A stretch of DNA of 15,519 bases from an uncultured Actinomyces sp. (lineage in GTDB: Bacteria > Actinomycetota > Actinomycetes > Actinomycetales > Actinomycetaceae): positions 1 to 15,519 of the forward strand of contig CAMPYB010000022.1 of NCBI GenBank assembly GCA_946998115.1. Reading direction: 5' to 3'. The position numbers were made by a program, and so were the translations under genes. Shown here piece after piece: positions 7,298 through 15,323 of the stretch. Under the pieces are notes generated by a model, which searched no databases, was not told where the DNA came from, and saw only the letters and a list, made by a program, of their open reading frames with translations. How positions within the stretch are numbered: position 1 is the stretch's first letter; every line of letters starts with the position of its first letter.

Positions 7298-7972
7298 TTA
7301 TGAAAATTTACTTGAAATTTTTACACATTCTTCTGAGGAAGGGCCTCTACCAGACGGAAATATTGCTTCACGATAATAGCATAATTCAGTTATAGATTCG
7401 CGAATATCTGCTAAAGCTCTATGATTTCCTTCCTTTAAAGGTATGTGATAATACACACGTGGAAACCATCTTTTTGCCAATTCTTTTATTGTAGATACGT
7501 CTACAATTCTATAATGTAAATAGTCTATTAGCTCGGGCATTTGTTTTACTAAGAACATTTTGTCAGTTGCAATAGAGTTACCTGATAATAATGCTTTTTT
7601 AGGCTCTGGAACAAATTTTTTTACGTAATCGAGAATTACTTTTTCTGCATCACGAATTTTAATTCCAGTACTTAATTCATTTATTAATCCAGAGTTTGTG
7701 TGCATCTCAGTTACAAAATCATTCATATTATGTAGTGCCTTTTCGCCGGGATTAATCACTACGCTTATTCCGGGATCTAAAATGTTTAAATCAGAATCAG
7801 TAATAATTACTGCCACTTCAATTAATTCATCAACTTCAATGTTTAGACCAGTCATTTCGCAATCTATCCAAACTAAAGGATTTTTATTGGACGCATGCTT
7901 TAGTGCTTTTTCTTCTGAAACATGAATATTTGTCTCATTCGTGTTTAAACTATCAGTCACAGCTATAATCAC
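7298..7972 (-). CDS. orn: Oligoribonuclease Orn (DEDDh exonuclease)
   Basis: 224 residues, against about 180 for E. coli Orn; the excess is mainly a 30-residue N-terminal extension and a short tail. The DEDDh site is complete: Asp37 and Glu39 in WIDCEMTGL, Asp137 in NSIATDKMFL, and His184 and Asp189 in NHRALADI. 'DVSTIKELAKRWFP' is also typical of Orn. The enzyme degrades 2-5 nucleotide RNA products, including pGpG from c-di-GMP breakdown, in the cytoplasm. The start is the GTG at 7972, with only a weak AAAG before it. A second in-frame GTG four codons downstream is possible, so the exact start is uncertain. Orn in place of NrnA-type enzymes is usual for actinobacteria and many proteobacteria. 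It is divergent from ilvA and convergent with dnaG. Confidence 0.95.
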   Translation of the reverse strand: MIIAVTDSLNTNETNIHVSEEKALKHASNKNPLVWIDCEMTGLNIEVDELIEVAVIITDSDLNILDPGISVVINPGEKALHNMNDFVTEMHTNSGLINELSTGIKIRDAEKVILDYVKKFVPEPKKALLSGNSIATDKMFLVKQMPELIDYLHYRIVDVSTIKELAKRWFPRVYYHIPLKEGNHRALADIRESITELCYYREAIFPSGRGPSSEECVKISSKFS

Positions 7973-8162
7973 TCGGCTTTCAAATTAATAATTAAATTAT
8001 CTAATAAATATTATATGTAAATATAGAAATTTTTTAGTATAAAGTTTTAGAAATTTTTGAAAATATGAAATTAATATTATAAAGAAATAATTAACATGAA
8101 GAATTCAAATTTATGATATAGAATTATTAAAATAATTACAATGAAAATATAAAGGATACATT
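7973..8162. other. Divergent orn-ilvA promoter region
   Basis: This 190-base AT-rich spacer must hold promoters for both divergent genes. The orn -10 is called separately. On the ilvA side, TTGAAA (8057-8062) and TAGAAT (8119-8124) are present but not at a standard spacing to partners. No T-box, attenuator peptide or operator repeat is recognisable. Confidence 0.4.
8010..8015 (-). promoter_or_regulatory. Putative -10 element of orn
   Basis: A perfect TATAAT reads on the - strand 38 bases before the orn GTG. No good -35 is seen at the expected distance. Confidence 0.4.
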
Positions 8163-9401
8163 ATGGTAACTCGAGAAGAAATATTACAGGCTGTTAAGAA
8201 ACTTGATGGAATAGTGGAAAATACACCAATTAAAAAAAGTATTAGGTTAAGTGAAAAATATAACTGTAATATTTACTTCAAACGAGAAGATATTCAAAAA
8301 TGTCGTTCTTTTAAAGTTCGAGGTGCATACAACGCTGTATCACAATTAAACGATGAAGAAAAAAAAGCGGGAGTGGTATGTGCTTCTGCTGGAAATCATG
8401 CTCAAGGTATAGCATATTCATGTGCAACTTTAGGAATAAAAGGTACAATATTTCTTCCGAATAATACGCCTAAGCAAAAAAGAAAAAGAATAGCGGCTTT
8501 GGGAGGAAAATGGGTTACGCAGATTTTAGTTGAAGGAAATTTTGATTTAGCTAATGCCAAAGCATATGAAAAAGCTGAAAAAGAACATATGGTTTATGTG
8601 CATCCATATGATGATGAAAGAACTATTTGCGGTCAAGCAACAATAGGATATGAAATAGATAAATATTTTGATGAAAATATTGAAGCTGTACTAGTACCTG
8701 CAGGTGGCGGAGGACTGGTTGCAGGAATAGCTAGCTGGATAAAGAATAATAGGCCTGAAGTAAAAGTTATTGCTGTAGAACCTACAGGTGCGGCTTGTGT
8801 TAAAAAAGCAATAGAATATGGTCGTCCAGTTCAGTTAGAAAATGTAGATACATTTGTTGATGGTACTGCAGTTGGAAAAGTAGGACAGAAGACATTTGAA
8901 ATAATAAAGAAATATGTTGATGAATATGTAACTGTACCTTCAGGTGCTGTATGTGCTGAAATGATGGAAATGTATCAAACAGATGGAATTATTGCTGAAC
9001 CTGCTGGAGCTTTAGCAAGCGCGGCATTACCATTTATAAAAACTGAGCTAAAAGGTAATATTATTTGTGTAGTATCTGGTGGAAATAATGATTTATCACG
9101 GTATGCTGAAATAATGGAACGCGCAGCTGCTTACGAAGGATATAGGAAATATTTCCTAGTGTCTTTCCCTCAAAGACCAGGAGCTTTAAGGCTATTCCTT
9201 GAAGAAGTACTACAAGCAGATGAAGATATAGTTTATTTTGAATATATAAAGAAAAATAATAGAGAAAACGGACCAGCACTAGTTGGATTGGATCTTCAAG
9301 ATCCTAATGATATACATTCTTTGAGAGAGAGAATGAAAAATTCAATACTTAATATTGAGGAATTAAGATCTGATTCTGAAATATTAAGAATGCTAATTTA
9401 G
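8163..9401 (+). CDS. ilvA: Threonine dehydratase (threonine ammonia-lyase) IlvA
   Basis: 412 residues. This PLP fold-type II enzyme deaminates L-threonine to 2-oxobutanoate, the first step of isoleucine synthesis. The PLP lysine is Lys51 in RSFKVRGAYNA, followed by SAGNHAQG (75-82), the glycine-rich phosphate cradle AGGGGL (180-185), and VSGGNND (304-310). Residues from about 327 form one C-terminal ACT-like domain ('YFLVSFPQRPGALRLFLEEVL'). This is the shorter form with a single regulatory domain, unlike the roughly 510-residue E. coli IlvA. Whether isoleucine inhibits it cannot be read from sequence. A good AAAGGA site (8151-8156) lies six bases before the ATG. No other branched-chain gene is adjacent, so the gene stands alone. 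A catabolic (TdcB-like) role is possible but less likely given the length and C-terminal domain. Confidence 0.93.
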   Translation: MVTREEILQAVKKLDGIVENTPIKKSIRLSEKYNCNIYFKREDIQKCRSFKVRGAYNAVSQLNDEEKKAGVVCASAGNHAQGIAYSCATLGIKGTIFLPNNTPKQKRKRIAALGGKWVTQILVEGNFDLANAKAYEKAEKEHMVYVHPYDDERTICGQATIGYEIDKYFDENIEAVLVPAGGGGLVAGIASWIKNNRPEVKVIAVEPTGAACVKKAIEYGRPVQLENVDTFVDGTAVGKVGQKTFEIIKKYVDEYVTVPSGAVCAEMMEMYQTDGIIAEPAGALASAALPFIKTELKGNIICVVSGGNNDLSRYAEIMERAAAYEGYRKYFLVSFPQRPGALRLFLEEVLQADEDIVYFEYIKKNNRENGPALVGLDLQDPNDIHSLRERMKNSILNIEELRSDSEILRMLI

Positions 9402-9500
9402 AAATAGCATTGAATATAATTAATGTTGAACACAAAATAAGTATTTTGATTCAGCGTGCTTGATTTCATGATAAATAATACTTTATAACATTAAATCTAG

Positions 9501-9506
9501 TATAAT
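9501..9506 (+). promoter_or_regulatory. Putative -10 element of the first MFS gene
   Basis: A perfect TATAAT lies 40 bases before the ATG at 9547. The expected -35 position reads TACTTT, a poor match. In the same gap, a weak A-T-only hairpin around 9430-9453 (CAAAAT/ATTTTG inside TGAA/TTCA) could end the ilvA transcript. Confidence 0.4.
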
Positions 9507-9546
9507 ATTCACGGAAGATTAGTATATTAGATTTATAAAGATATTT

Positions 9547-11067
9547 ATGGAAAAAAAAGTATCAGTTAAAACTTGGTTCACATTAATAATACTGTTGTTG
9601 CCAACATTAGTTGTCGCATTAGATACAACGATACTATTATTTGCTTTGCCTGAGATTTCTATTGAATTGCATCCTAGCTCCACAATGCAACTGTGGATAG
9701 TAGACATGTATTCATTAGTTATGTCATCGCTATTAGTAGCTGCTGGTAATTTTGCTGACAGAGTTGGTCGTAAAAAAGTTCTCATGATTGGCAACTTTGG
9801 GTTCATGGTAGTTTCTATAGTTGCAGCTTTTTCAACGTCTGCAACTATGCTTCTTATATGTAGAGCAATGCTGGGTGTATTTAGTGCTGGTATTTCACCT
9901 ACAACTCTTTCGCATATACGAGTATTATTTGCTAAAACTAATAAATTACCTATGGCGTTGGCTATATGGATATCTACTTTTTCAGTTGGTGCTGCACTTG
10001 GACCTATTGTTGGTGGATTTTTATTAGAACATTTTTATTGGGGATCAATTTTCTTGTTAGCTGTACCTTTTACTCTTCCAGCTTTATTGCAAATACCTTT
10101 TGTACTGAAAGAAACTAAAGACGATAATCCTGGACCTTTAGATATTGTAGCAATATTATTATCTATCATTGCTATAACTAGCTTCGTATATGTTATAAAA
10201 CATTTAGCAACTGAAAATATTGATTTTCTTGCCTTATTTTTAATATTAATTTGTTCATTGTCAACTTATTTCTTTATAAAACATTTGCTAAAACAAAATA
10301 ATCCTATGTTCGATGTGAGACTTTTTAAAGAGTCGAATTTCGCTGGAGGAATTATAGTGAACGTTATTGGTGCTTTTTCGCAAATGGGTTTTGCTTTTAT
10401 AATTACTCAATTTTTGCAACTTGCAGAAAAACTTTCACCGATGACTGCAGGGATAATTTTACTTCCTTCATCTTTCATATTCTTTATAGCTGGTATGATA
10501 GTTGTTCCTTTAAGTAAATATATTTCTAAGAAAAAAATAGTTATTTCTAGTTTAGTAATGAATCTTATAGCATATGCTATGGTTTCAGTTTTTGGTTCAA
10601 ATAATACTGTTTTAAGTATAATTATTATATGGTGTGTTATTGGATTAGGTGTCGGTTTTATTGAAACGATTGCTTATGATTTAATAATTAGCTCAGTGCC
10701 TTTAAATAAATCAGGTGCCGCTTCTGGAATAGCTGAGTCAGCTTATGAACTTGGATTAGTTCTAGGTGCTGCAATGATTGGTTCATTGATGAATTGGGGT
10801 TATAGAATGCATTTTATAATTCCTGAGGGGTTAAGTGATCAAAATATTAATATAGCTAGGCAAACTTATGGAGCTGCAGTTGATGTAGCAGATAAATTGG
10901 CTTCAACAAATCCTGATTTAGCTTTAGAATTATCAACAAATGCAAGACAAGCGTTTTTATATGCGCTTCCAATATCAGGTATAATAAATGCATTTTTAAT
11001 GTTAGTTAGCATATTTTTAGCTTGGAAGATACTTTTCAGCTCTAAACATACTAAAAGCATAAACTAG
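9547..11067 (+). CDS. MFS drug efflux transporter, DHA2 (QacA/EmrB-like) type
   Basis: 506 residues and strongly hydrophobic, the size of the 14-helix DHA2 subfamily. The signature motifs are present in the N-terminal half: the DHA2 motif D1 'LDTTILLFALP' (25-35), motif A 'GNFADRVGRKK' (67-77), the motif B arginine in 'CRAMLGVFSAG', and motif C 'GAALGPIVGG' (148-157), which marks antiporters. Such proteins export cationic or amphipathic drugs and dyes in exchange for protons across the cytoplasmic membrane. The substrate cannot be deduced. The asparagine usual in 'NVALP' is Leu here, as in QacA/SmvA-like members. There is no adjacent TetR or MarR regulator. A weak AAAG precedes the ATG. It stands alone between ilvA and the MBL gene, with its own likely -10. 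Confidence 0.88.
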   Translation: MEKKVSVKTWFTLIILLLPTLVVALDTTILLFALPEISIELHPSSTMQLWIVDMYSLVMSSLLVAAGNFADRVGRKKVLMIGNFGFMVVSIVAAFSTSATMLLICRAMLGVFSAGISPTTLSHIRVLFAKTNKLPMALAIWISTFSVGAALGPIVGGFLLEHFYWGSIFLLAVPFTLPALLQIPFVLKETKDDNPGPLDIVAILLSIIAITSFVYVIKHLATENIDFLALFLILICSLSTYFFIKHLLKQNNPMFDVRLFKESNFAGGIIVNVIGAFSQMGFAFIITQFLQLAEKLSPMTAGIILLPSSFIFFIAGMIVVPLSKYISKKKIVISSLVMNLIAYAMVSVFGSNNTVLSIIIIWCVIGLGVGFIETIAYDLIISSVPLNKSGAASGIAESAYELGLVLGAAMIGSLMNWGYRMHFIIPEGLSDQNINIARQTYGAAVDVADKLASTNPDLALELSTNARQAFLYALPISGIINAFLMLVSIFLAWKILFSSKHTKSIN

Positions 11068-11128
11068 TAATAGTTAAGTTTTTACTAATATTTTTAATAA
11101 ATGTTTATCTAATGCATTATTATTTATG

Positions 11129-11134
11129 TATAAT
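11129..11134 (+). promoter_or_regulatory. Putative -10 element of the MBL hydrolase gene
   Basis: A perfect TATAAT predicts transcription from about 11141. That is downstream of the in-frame ATG at 11112 and upstream of the ATG at 11160, so it supports the later start. Confidence 0.45.
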
Positions 11135-11159
11135 ATGCGTAATTGTAATAAGGAAAAAT

Positions 11160-11879
11160 ATGGCTGTTAGAATATATCATGTACTTTCACCAGTATTTGA
11201 TGAAAATTGCTACATTATAGTAAATGATAAAAATGATGCTCTGATAGTTGATCCTGGTGCATATACTAAAACGATGATAAATGAGTTGTTAGCCGATATT
11301 AATGCATTTCCTAGAGCAATATTAATTACTCACGGACATCCTGATCATTTATGGGATGCTGGAAAATTTAATAATATTCCAACTTACATACCTAAGCCAG
11401 ATAAATATCGCATTTCAAATCCGTCTAAATATTTAGGTGAACAATTAGAGTATACTTTCCTTTCCCAGTTGGGAGATAAATATACACCTATTGAAAATCT
11501 AAAAATTTTACCTGATGAAATATATACTACAGCTTTTGAAATAATAGATGGGTTTTATTTGCGTGCTATAGCGTGTCCAGGACATACTGAAGGATCGACC
11601 TTATTTTTATTCTCGACAAATGTGATTGATTGTACAACTTTAAACATAAAAAATGAGCATAATTTATACGCATTTGTGGGGGATATAATTTTTGCTTCAA
11701 GTGTTGGAAGAACTGATTTAGCAGGAGGGGATAGGCAAGTAATGTTACACACCTTACGAACGATATGTAATATTATAGATCCTAATACTTTGCTCTTGCC
11801 TGGTCATGGATTACCCACGCAATTAGCGCGCGAAAAAGCTAACAATGAACACTTAAAATATGCCATGAAAATGGGATAG
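11160..11879 (+). CDS. Metallo-beta-lactamase-fold hydrolase, glyoxalase II-like
   Basis: About 239 residues from the ATG at 11160, chosen because AAGGA (11150-11154) lies five bases upstream. An in-frame ATG at 11112 would add 16 hydrophobic residues and lies before the predicted transcript start. The dinuclear metal site is complete: the THGHPDH motif, the His of ACPGHTEGS, the Asp of FVGDIIFASSVGRTDLAGGD, and the His of LLPGHGLPT. The 'SVGRTDL' segment is typical of the glyoxalase II-like YcbL group, which hydrolyses thioesters or related small substrates in the cytoplasm. A short Asn/Asp-rich insertion sits between the PGHTEGS motif and the GD strand. The true substrate is unknown; many actinobacteria lack glutathione, so classical glyoxalase II activity should not be assumed. 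It converges with the helicase gene, 48 bases apart. Confidence 0.87.
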   Translation: MAVRIYHVLSPVFDENCYIIVNDKNDALIVDPGAYTKTMINELLADINAFPRAILITHGHPDHLWDAGKFNNIPTYIPKPDKYRISNPSKYLGEQLEYTFLSQLGDKYTPIENLKILPDEIYTTAFEIIDGFYLRAIACPGHTEGSTLFLFSTNVIDCTTLNIKNEHNLYAFVGDIIFASSVGRTDLAGGDRQVMLHTLRTICNIIDPNTLLLPGHGLPTQLAREKANNEHLKYAMKMG

Positions 11880-11883
11880 TCAC

Positions 11884-11920
11884 ATTGCTACAGTAAATTG
11901 CACAATTCATTTAAAGCAAT
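11884..11920. terminator. Possible bidirectional terminator between the MBL and helicase genes
   Basis: ATTGCT (11884-11889) pairs with AGCAAT (11915-11920), and AATTG/CAATT pairs inside. On the + strand a T-rich run follows (from about 11926), which is the antisense of the helicase's poly-lysine codons. The stems are short, so the call is tentative. Confidence 0.4.
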
Positions 11921-11927
11921 AGTAGTA

Positions 11928-13724
11928 TTATTTTTTCTTTTTCTTTTTGCTATGTGTACTATCTTTTTTAGAAGAGCGTGCCAATCTAAAAACCTTTCCA
12001 GTCTTACTTGGACCTAAATCTACAGATATTGCTAACGACCTGTTTTTTACTTGCGTTTTTTGTAGTCGCTTCATATCTTTACCAGAAATTTGATGATCAA
12101 TATCTACTAATGTAAATGTAGGTAAGATATCTATTCTGCCTATTTGTGAGCCTTTTATAGAAGATTCGCCTGCAATAGCGCCTACAATTTCCGCAGGAGA
12201 AGCATTATCTTTACGTCCTACTTCTATGCGGTAACGAACATAGCCATCAGGAGTTTTAAACGAACGCTCATTTTTACTGTAACCTGTTTTTTTAGAATGT
12301 TTAGGCTCTTTCAAACGACCGTTTTCAAATACTGCACTAATAAATTCTCCACTATCATCTACAGATTCTTCATATCTGATTTTACGATTTAATCCTTGAG
12401 GCAAAGTACCGTCATCGCCGACTGATAATGCGAGCATAGCAGAAGCAACACTTACAGGATTTAAATCATTGTCTTGACAAGCCTTAGTAAAAATTTCTTG
12501 ATACAATTCTAATCGTGGTTTTGAAATGCGTTCTAATGCTTTTTCCATAACTGTTATGGCTTTATATTTTGATACATCTTTAGGTGTAGGAATTTTTACT
12601 TCTTCAAGTTTAGAACCTGTCAATTTTTCAATTTGACGTAATTTATAATTTTCTTTAGGAGTTAAAAACGTTATTGCTTCTCCAAAACGACCAGCCCTGC
12701 CTGTACGTCCAATTCTATGAACGTATGCTTCATTTTCCCTAGGAACATCAAAATTTACTACAAGTCCTACACGTTCGATATCGATACCTCGAGCTGCTAC
12801 ATCTGTTGCTACAAGAATACTTAAAGTACCGTTTTTAATACGTTCTACAAGTCTTTCTCTTTCACGTTGAGGCACATCACCACTAATTGTTGCAGCCATT
12901 ATGCCTCGAGCTCCCAATTCAATTGCTACTTCTTCAGCAGTCGCACGTGTTCTAACAAAAACTATTGCCGCACCATATTCTTTTACAGATAATACGCGTG
13001 CTAATGCGCCAACTTTGTGTTTAAAAGGTACAACTGCATAAGTCTGATGTATATTTTTTGTAGTAGTTGCTTGTCTGGTAATGCTGACTTCTACGGGATC
13101 TATTAAATGTTTTTTAGCAATTTTTCTTATGTCATTAGGCATAGTAGCTGAAAATAATGCTGTTTGTTTGGTGTCAGGTATTTGTGTGACAATATTTTCT
13201 ACATCTTCAGCGAATCCCATTCTAAGCATTTCGTCAGCTTCGTCGAGAACTAGGAATGATACATCGGAAAGTTTTAATGCATTTTTTTCCATCAAATCCA
13301 TTATTCTTCCCGGAGTTCCAACAACAATTTGAGCTCCGTTTTTTAATGCATTAATCTGAGGAGTGTAGGAGGAACCTCCATAAACAGCCACTACAGATAT
13401 TTTAGAATTATTTGTTGAAAAATTTTCAATTGCGTTAGCGCTTTGCATCGCTAGCTCTCGAGTTGGAGCTAATATTAAAGCTTGTACTTTTTTTATAGAT
13501 TGATCTATTTTTTCTAATATTGGTAAAGCAAATGCGGCAGTTTTACCTGTACCTGTTTGTGCAATACCGACAACATCAGTATTGTCTAAAAGTAATGGTA
13601 TTGTTTGTTTCTGTATTGGTGTAGGTGTTTTATATCCAATTTTTTCTATTGCTTGTAATAGTTTTTCTGATAAACCTAAATCTTTAAAAGTTATTTCTTT
13701 TTCTTCAACTATATTATCGTTCAT
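11928..13724 (-). CDS. deaD: DEAD-box RNA helicase with DbpA-type RNA-binding domain (CsdA/DeaD-like)
   Basis: 598 residues. The two RecA-like domains carry every motif: Q motif with Phe13 and Gln38, Walker A AQTGTGKT (55-62), PTRELA (87-92), TPGR (137-140), DEAD (161-164), SAT (192-194), ATDVAARGID (306-315) and HRIGRTGRAGR (336-346). After a helical dimerisation-like segment (about 385-435), residues about 494-565 match the DbpA RNA-binding domain ('YVRYRIEVGRKDNASPAEIV'). The tail is basic and ends in six lysines. This layout is that of DeaD/CsdA helicases, which unwind RNA in ribosome assembly, mRNA decay and cold adaptation. The start is the ATG at 13724 with a weak AGAAG upstream. It may be preceded by a promoter in the 100-base gap to the second MFS gene, where a TAGAAT-like -10 is visible on this strand. 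The symbol is given by domain layout. Confidence 0.94.
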   Translation of the reverse strand: MNDNIVEEKEITFKDLGLSEKLLQAIEKIGYKTPTPIQKQTIPLLLDNTDVVGIAQTGTGKTAAFALPILEKIDQSIKKVQALILAPTRELAMQSANAIENFSTNNSKISVVAVYGGSSYTPQINALKNGAQIVVGTPGRIMDLMEKNALKLSDVSFLVLDEADEMLRMGFAEDVENIVTQIPDTKQTALFSATMPNDIRKIAKKHLIDPVEVSITRQATTTKNIHQTYAVVPFKHKVGALARVLSVKEYGAAIVFVRTRATAEEVAIELGARGIMAATISGDVPQRERERLVERIKNGTLSILVATDVAARGIDIERVGLVVNFDVPRENEAYVHRIGRTGRAGRFGEAITFLTPKENYKLRQIEKLTGSKLEEVKIPTPKDVSKYKAITVMEKALERISKPRLELYQEIFTKACQDNDLNPVSVASAMLALSVGDDGTLPQGLNRKIRYEESVDDSGEFISAVFENGRLKEPKHSKKTGYSKNERSFKTPDGYVRYRIEVGRKDNASPAEIVGAIAGESSIKGSQIGRIDILPTFTLVDIDHQISGKDMKRLQKTQVKNRSLAISVDLGPSKTGKVFRLARSSKKDSTHSKKKKKK

Positions 13725-13824
13725 TCACGCACTTCTACTTATATTATTATTAACATAATAATTCTACACGTATTTTATTTTAAAAACTATTTTAAATACT
13801 AAATTGTTACTATTTTTTATTTAT

Positions 13825-15192
13825 TCAATTGTGTGTTCTAGTAATATATTTGTAAGTTATATATGAAGCATAAAAGCCTAATATTGAAAATAAAGATAAC
13901 ATTACAGCACTTGGTAAAAACGGAATTGGATGTATAGCATTAGAAAGGGGAGTATATAGTACACCTATAAGTGCTATTAAAACTGCAGTTGCATAAGAGT
14001 CGCCTACTTGCATTACTGAGGATATATTGCCATGCTCTTCTTCTGGTGTAATTTCTAATGCTAATACTGCACAAGTAGCGATAAGCATTCCTGATCCATA
14101 TGAACTAATAGCCCATCCTATTAAAAGAAATAGAAAATGTGCACTGTCAAAAGTTCCTAATATCGTTATGAAAGATCCTGGTATTATTAATGCTCCACCT
14201 ATAAGTATAAGTTTTTGTCTTTTACGAAAATTTTTTACACGACTTTGAGTATATGATCCTAAAAACCAACAAATAGATCCTGAGCTTACCATAAGCGCAA
14301 CTGTTTGAGTGTTCCATCCTCTACCTATTACAAGAATTAGAGGAATTAGTGTTTCAATTCCGATTACTACACCAAGTGGTATAGATCTAGCGAGTATAAG
14401 TGATGAAATACCTGGTTTTAAAGTGAAAGTTTTTTTAGGTAATACATAACTTAAACTGAAGCTAGCACATAATATGCATACAATTACTGATAAAATCATA
14501 TATTTTGTGGGTAAAATAGCGCTTATTTGTGATAAAGCTACAAAAATGCCTGCACCTAAAGCACCAAATAATGTTCTTTTAGTTTTATTATTTAATGGTA
14601 AATTTTTAGATGGCAAAATCACAAGTAATGGTATTAGTAACAATAATGATAGAAATATAAGTGGAGGTATTGATAAAAATACCATTCGCCAACCGAAATA
14701 TTTTAAAATTATTGATGCAGCATAAGGACCAATTAATGCTGGAATTATCCAAGAAGCTGAAAAAGTTGCAAAGAACATTGGTCGTTTTATAGGTTCAACA
14801 TGTGATCCTACTATTACATAAAAAGGCACAATTAACATCCCTGCACCTAAGCCTTGAACTGCTCTGCCTAGTATAAAAATGAAAGAATCATATGCTATAC
14901 CAGATAAGAATAAACCTACAACGAAAACTGATATTCCAAAAATTAGCGCGTATCTAGGTCCTTTACTGTCGCACCATATACCAGATAACGCAGTAGAAAA
15001 TATTTGTATAGCAACACTAATTCCTCCTGCCAGTGGATAATAATTAACAGCATTTAGATCTTCCATTACTTTAGGCATTATTGCTGTTACTGCTAATCCT
15101 TCAAAGCCTAGAATTAGGATTGTTGCAACTGCACCAACAAGTAACAAATTTAATTGTTTTGTATTTACGTATTTATTTTCTAATTTTGACAT
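13825..15192 (-). CDS. MFS transporter, drug-exporter-like
   Basis: 455 residues, strongly hydrophobic with many predicted membrane helices, so an inner-membrane secondary transporter. Motif A appears as 'GIWCDSKGPRYAL' (71-83), the motif B arginine in 'LGRAVQGLGAGM' (Arg110), and a motif C-like 'IPALIGPYAAS' (150-160). The opening 'FEGLAVTAIMPKVMEDL' resembles the 'xxTALPxIxxDL' motif of drug:H+ antiporters. It differs clearly from the first MFS gene and is shorter, so it is not a duplicate. The substrate is unknown. No Shine-Dalgarno site precedes the ATG, and the best promoter places transcription start only a few bases upstream, suggesting leaderless translation. The helicase gene follows 100 bases downstream on the same strand. 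The gene lies next to a primase remnant at the window's right edge. Confidence 0.85.
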   Translation of the reverse strand: MSKLENKYVNTKQLNLLLVGAVATILILGFEGLAVTAIMPKVMEDLNAVNYYPLAGGISVAIQIFSTALSGIWCDSKGPRYALIFGISVFVVGLFLSGIAYDSFIFILGRAVQGLGAGMLIVPFYVIVGSHVEPIKRPMFFATFSASWIIPALIGPYAASIILKYFGWRMVFLSIPPLIFLSLLLLIPLLVILPSKNLPLNNKTKRTLFGALGAGIFVALSQISAILPTKYMILSVIVCILCASFSLSYVLPKKTFTLKPGISSLILARSIPLGVVIGIETLIPLILVIGRGWNTQTVALMVSSGSICWFLGSYTQSRVKNFRKRQKLILIGGALIIPGSFITILGTFDSAHFLFLLIGWAISSYGSGMLIATCAVLALEITPEEEHGNISSVMQVGDSYATAVLIALIGVLYTPLSNAIHPIPFLPSAVMLSLFSILGFYASYITYKYITRTHN

Positions 15193-15323
15193 TTTATAAA
15201 ATATTCTAAGACAGAGGAAATGTTATGCAAATTCTATCAAAATGTTATTTCCTTTTTAAGAGAAAAAATTTATATATATAAAAATATAGCACTTTGGGGT
15301 TAGTTCTTTATCGCTTTTCTTCA
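15193..15323. other. AT-rich gap between the second MFS gene and the primase-like remnant
   Basis: This stretch holds the MFS promoter described separately, a TATATATA-type run near 15271-15288, and the tail of a second open - strand frame that ends with TAA at 15256. No tRNA, attachment-site repeat or structured RNA could be recognised. Confidence 0.4.
15203..15230 (-). promoter_or_regulatory. Putative promoter of the second MFS gene, near-leaderless
   Basis: Reading the - strand, TTGCAT (15230-15225) and TAGAAT (15208-15203) are separated by 16 bases. The predicted transcription start is about 15196, only some four bases before the ATG at 15192. Confidence 0.45.

Noticed and set aside
11112..11159. 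Longer MBL hydrolase start adding a hydrophobic N-terminus (possible signal peptide)
   Set aside because: No ribosome-binding site at 11112, a likely -10 element lies downstream of it, and the ATG at 11160 has AAGGA and matches the usual start of the fold.
9547..15192. The two MFS genes as a duplicated efflux pair
   Set aside because: They differ in length, motif A, N-terminus and orientation and share no extended similarity. They belong to different branches.
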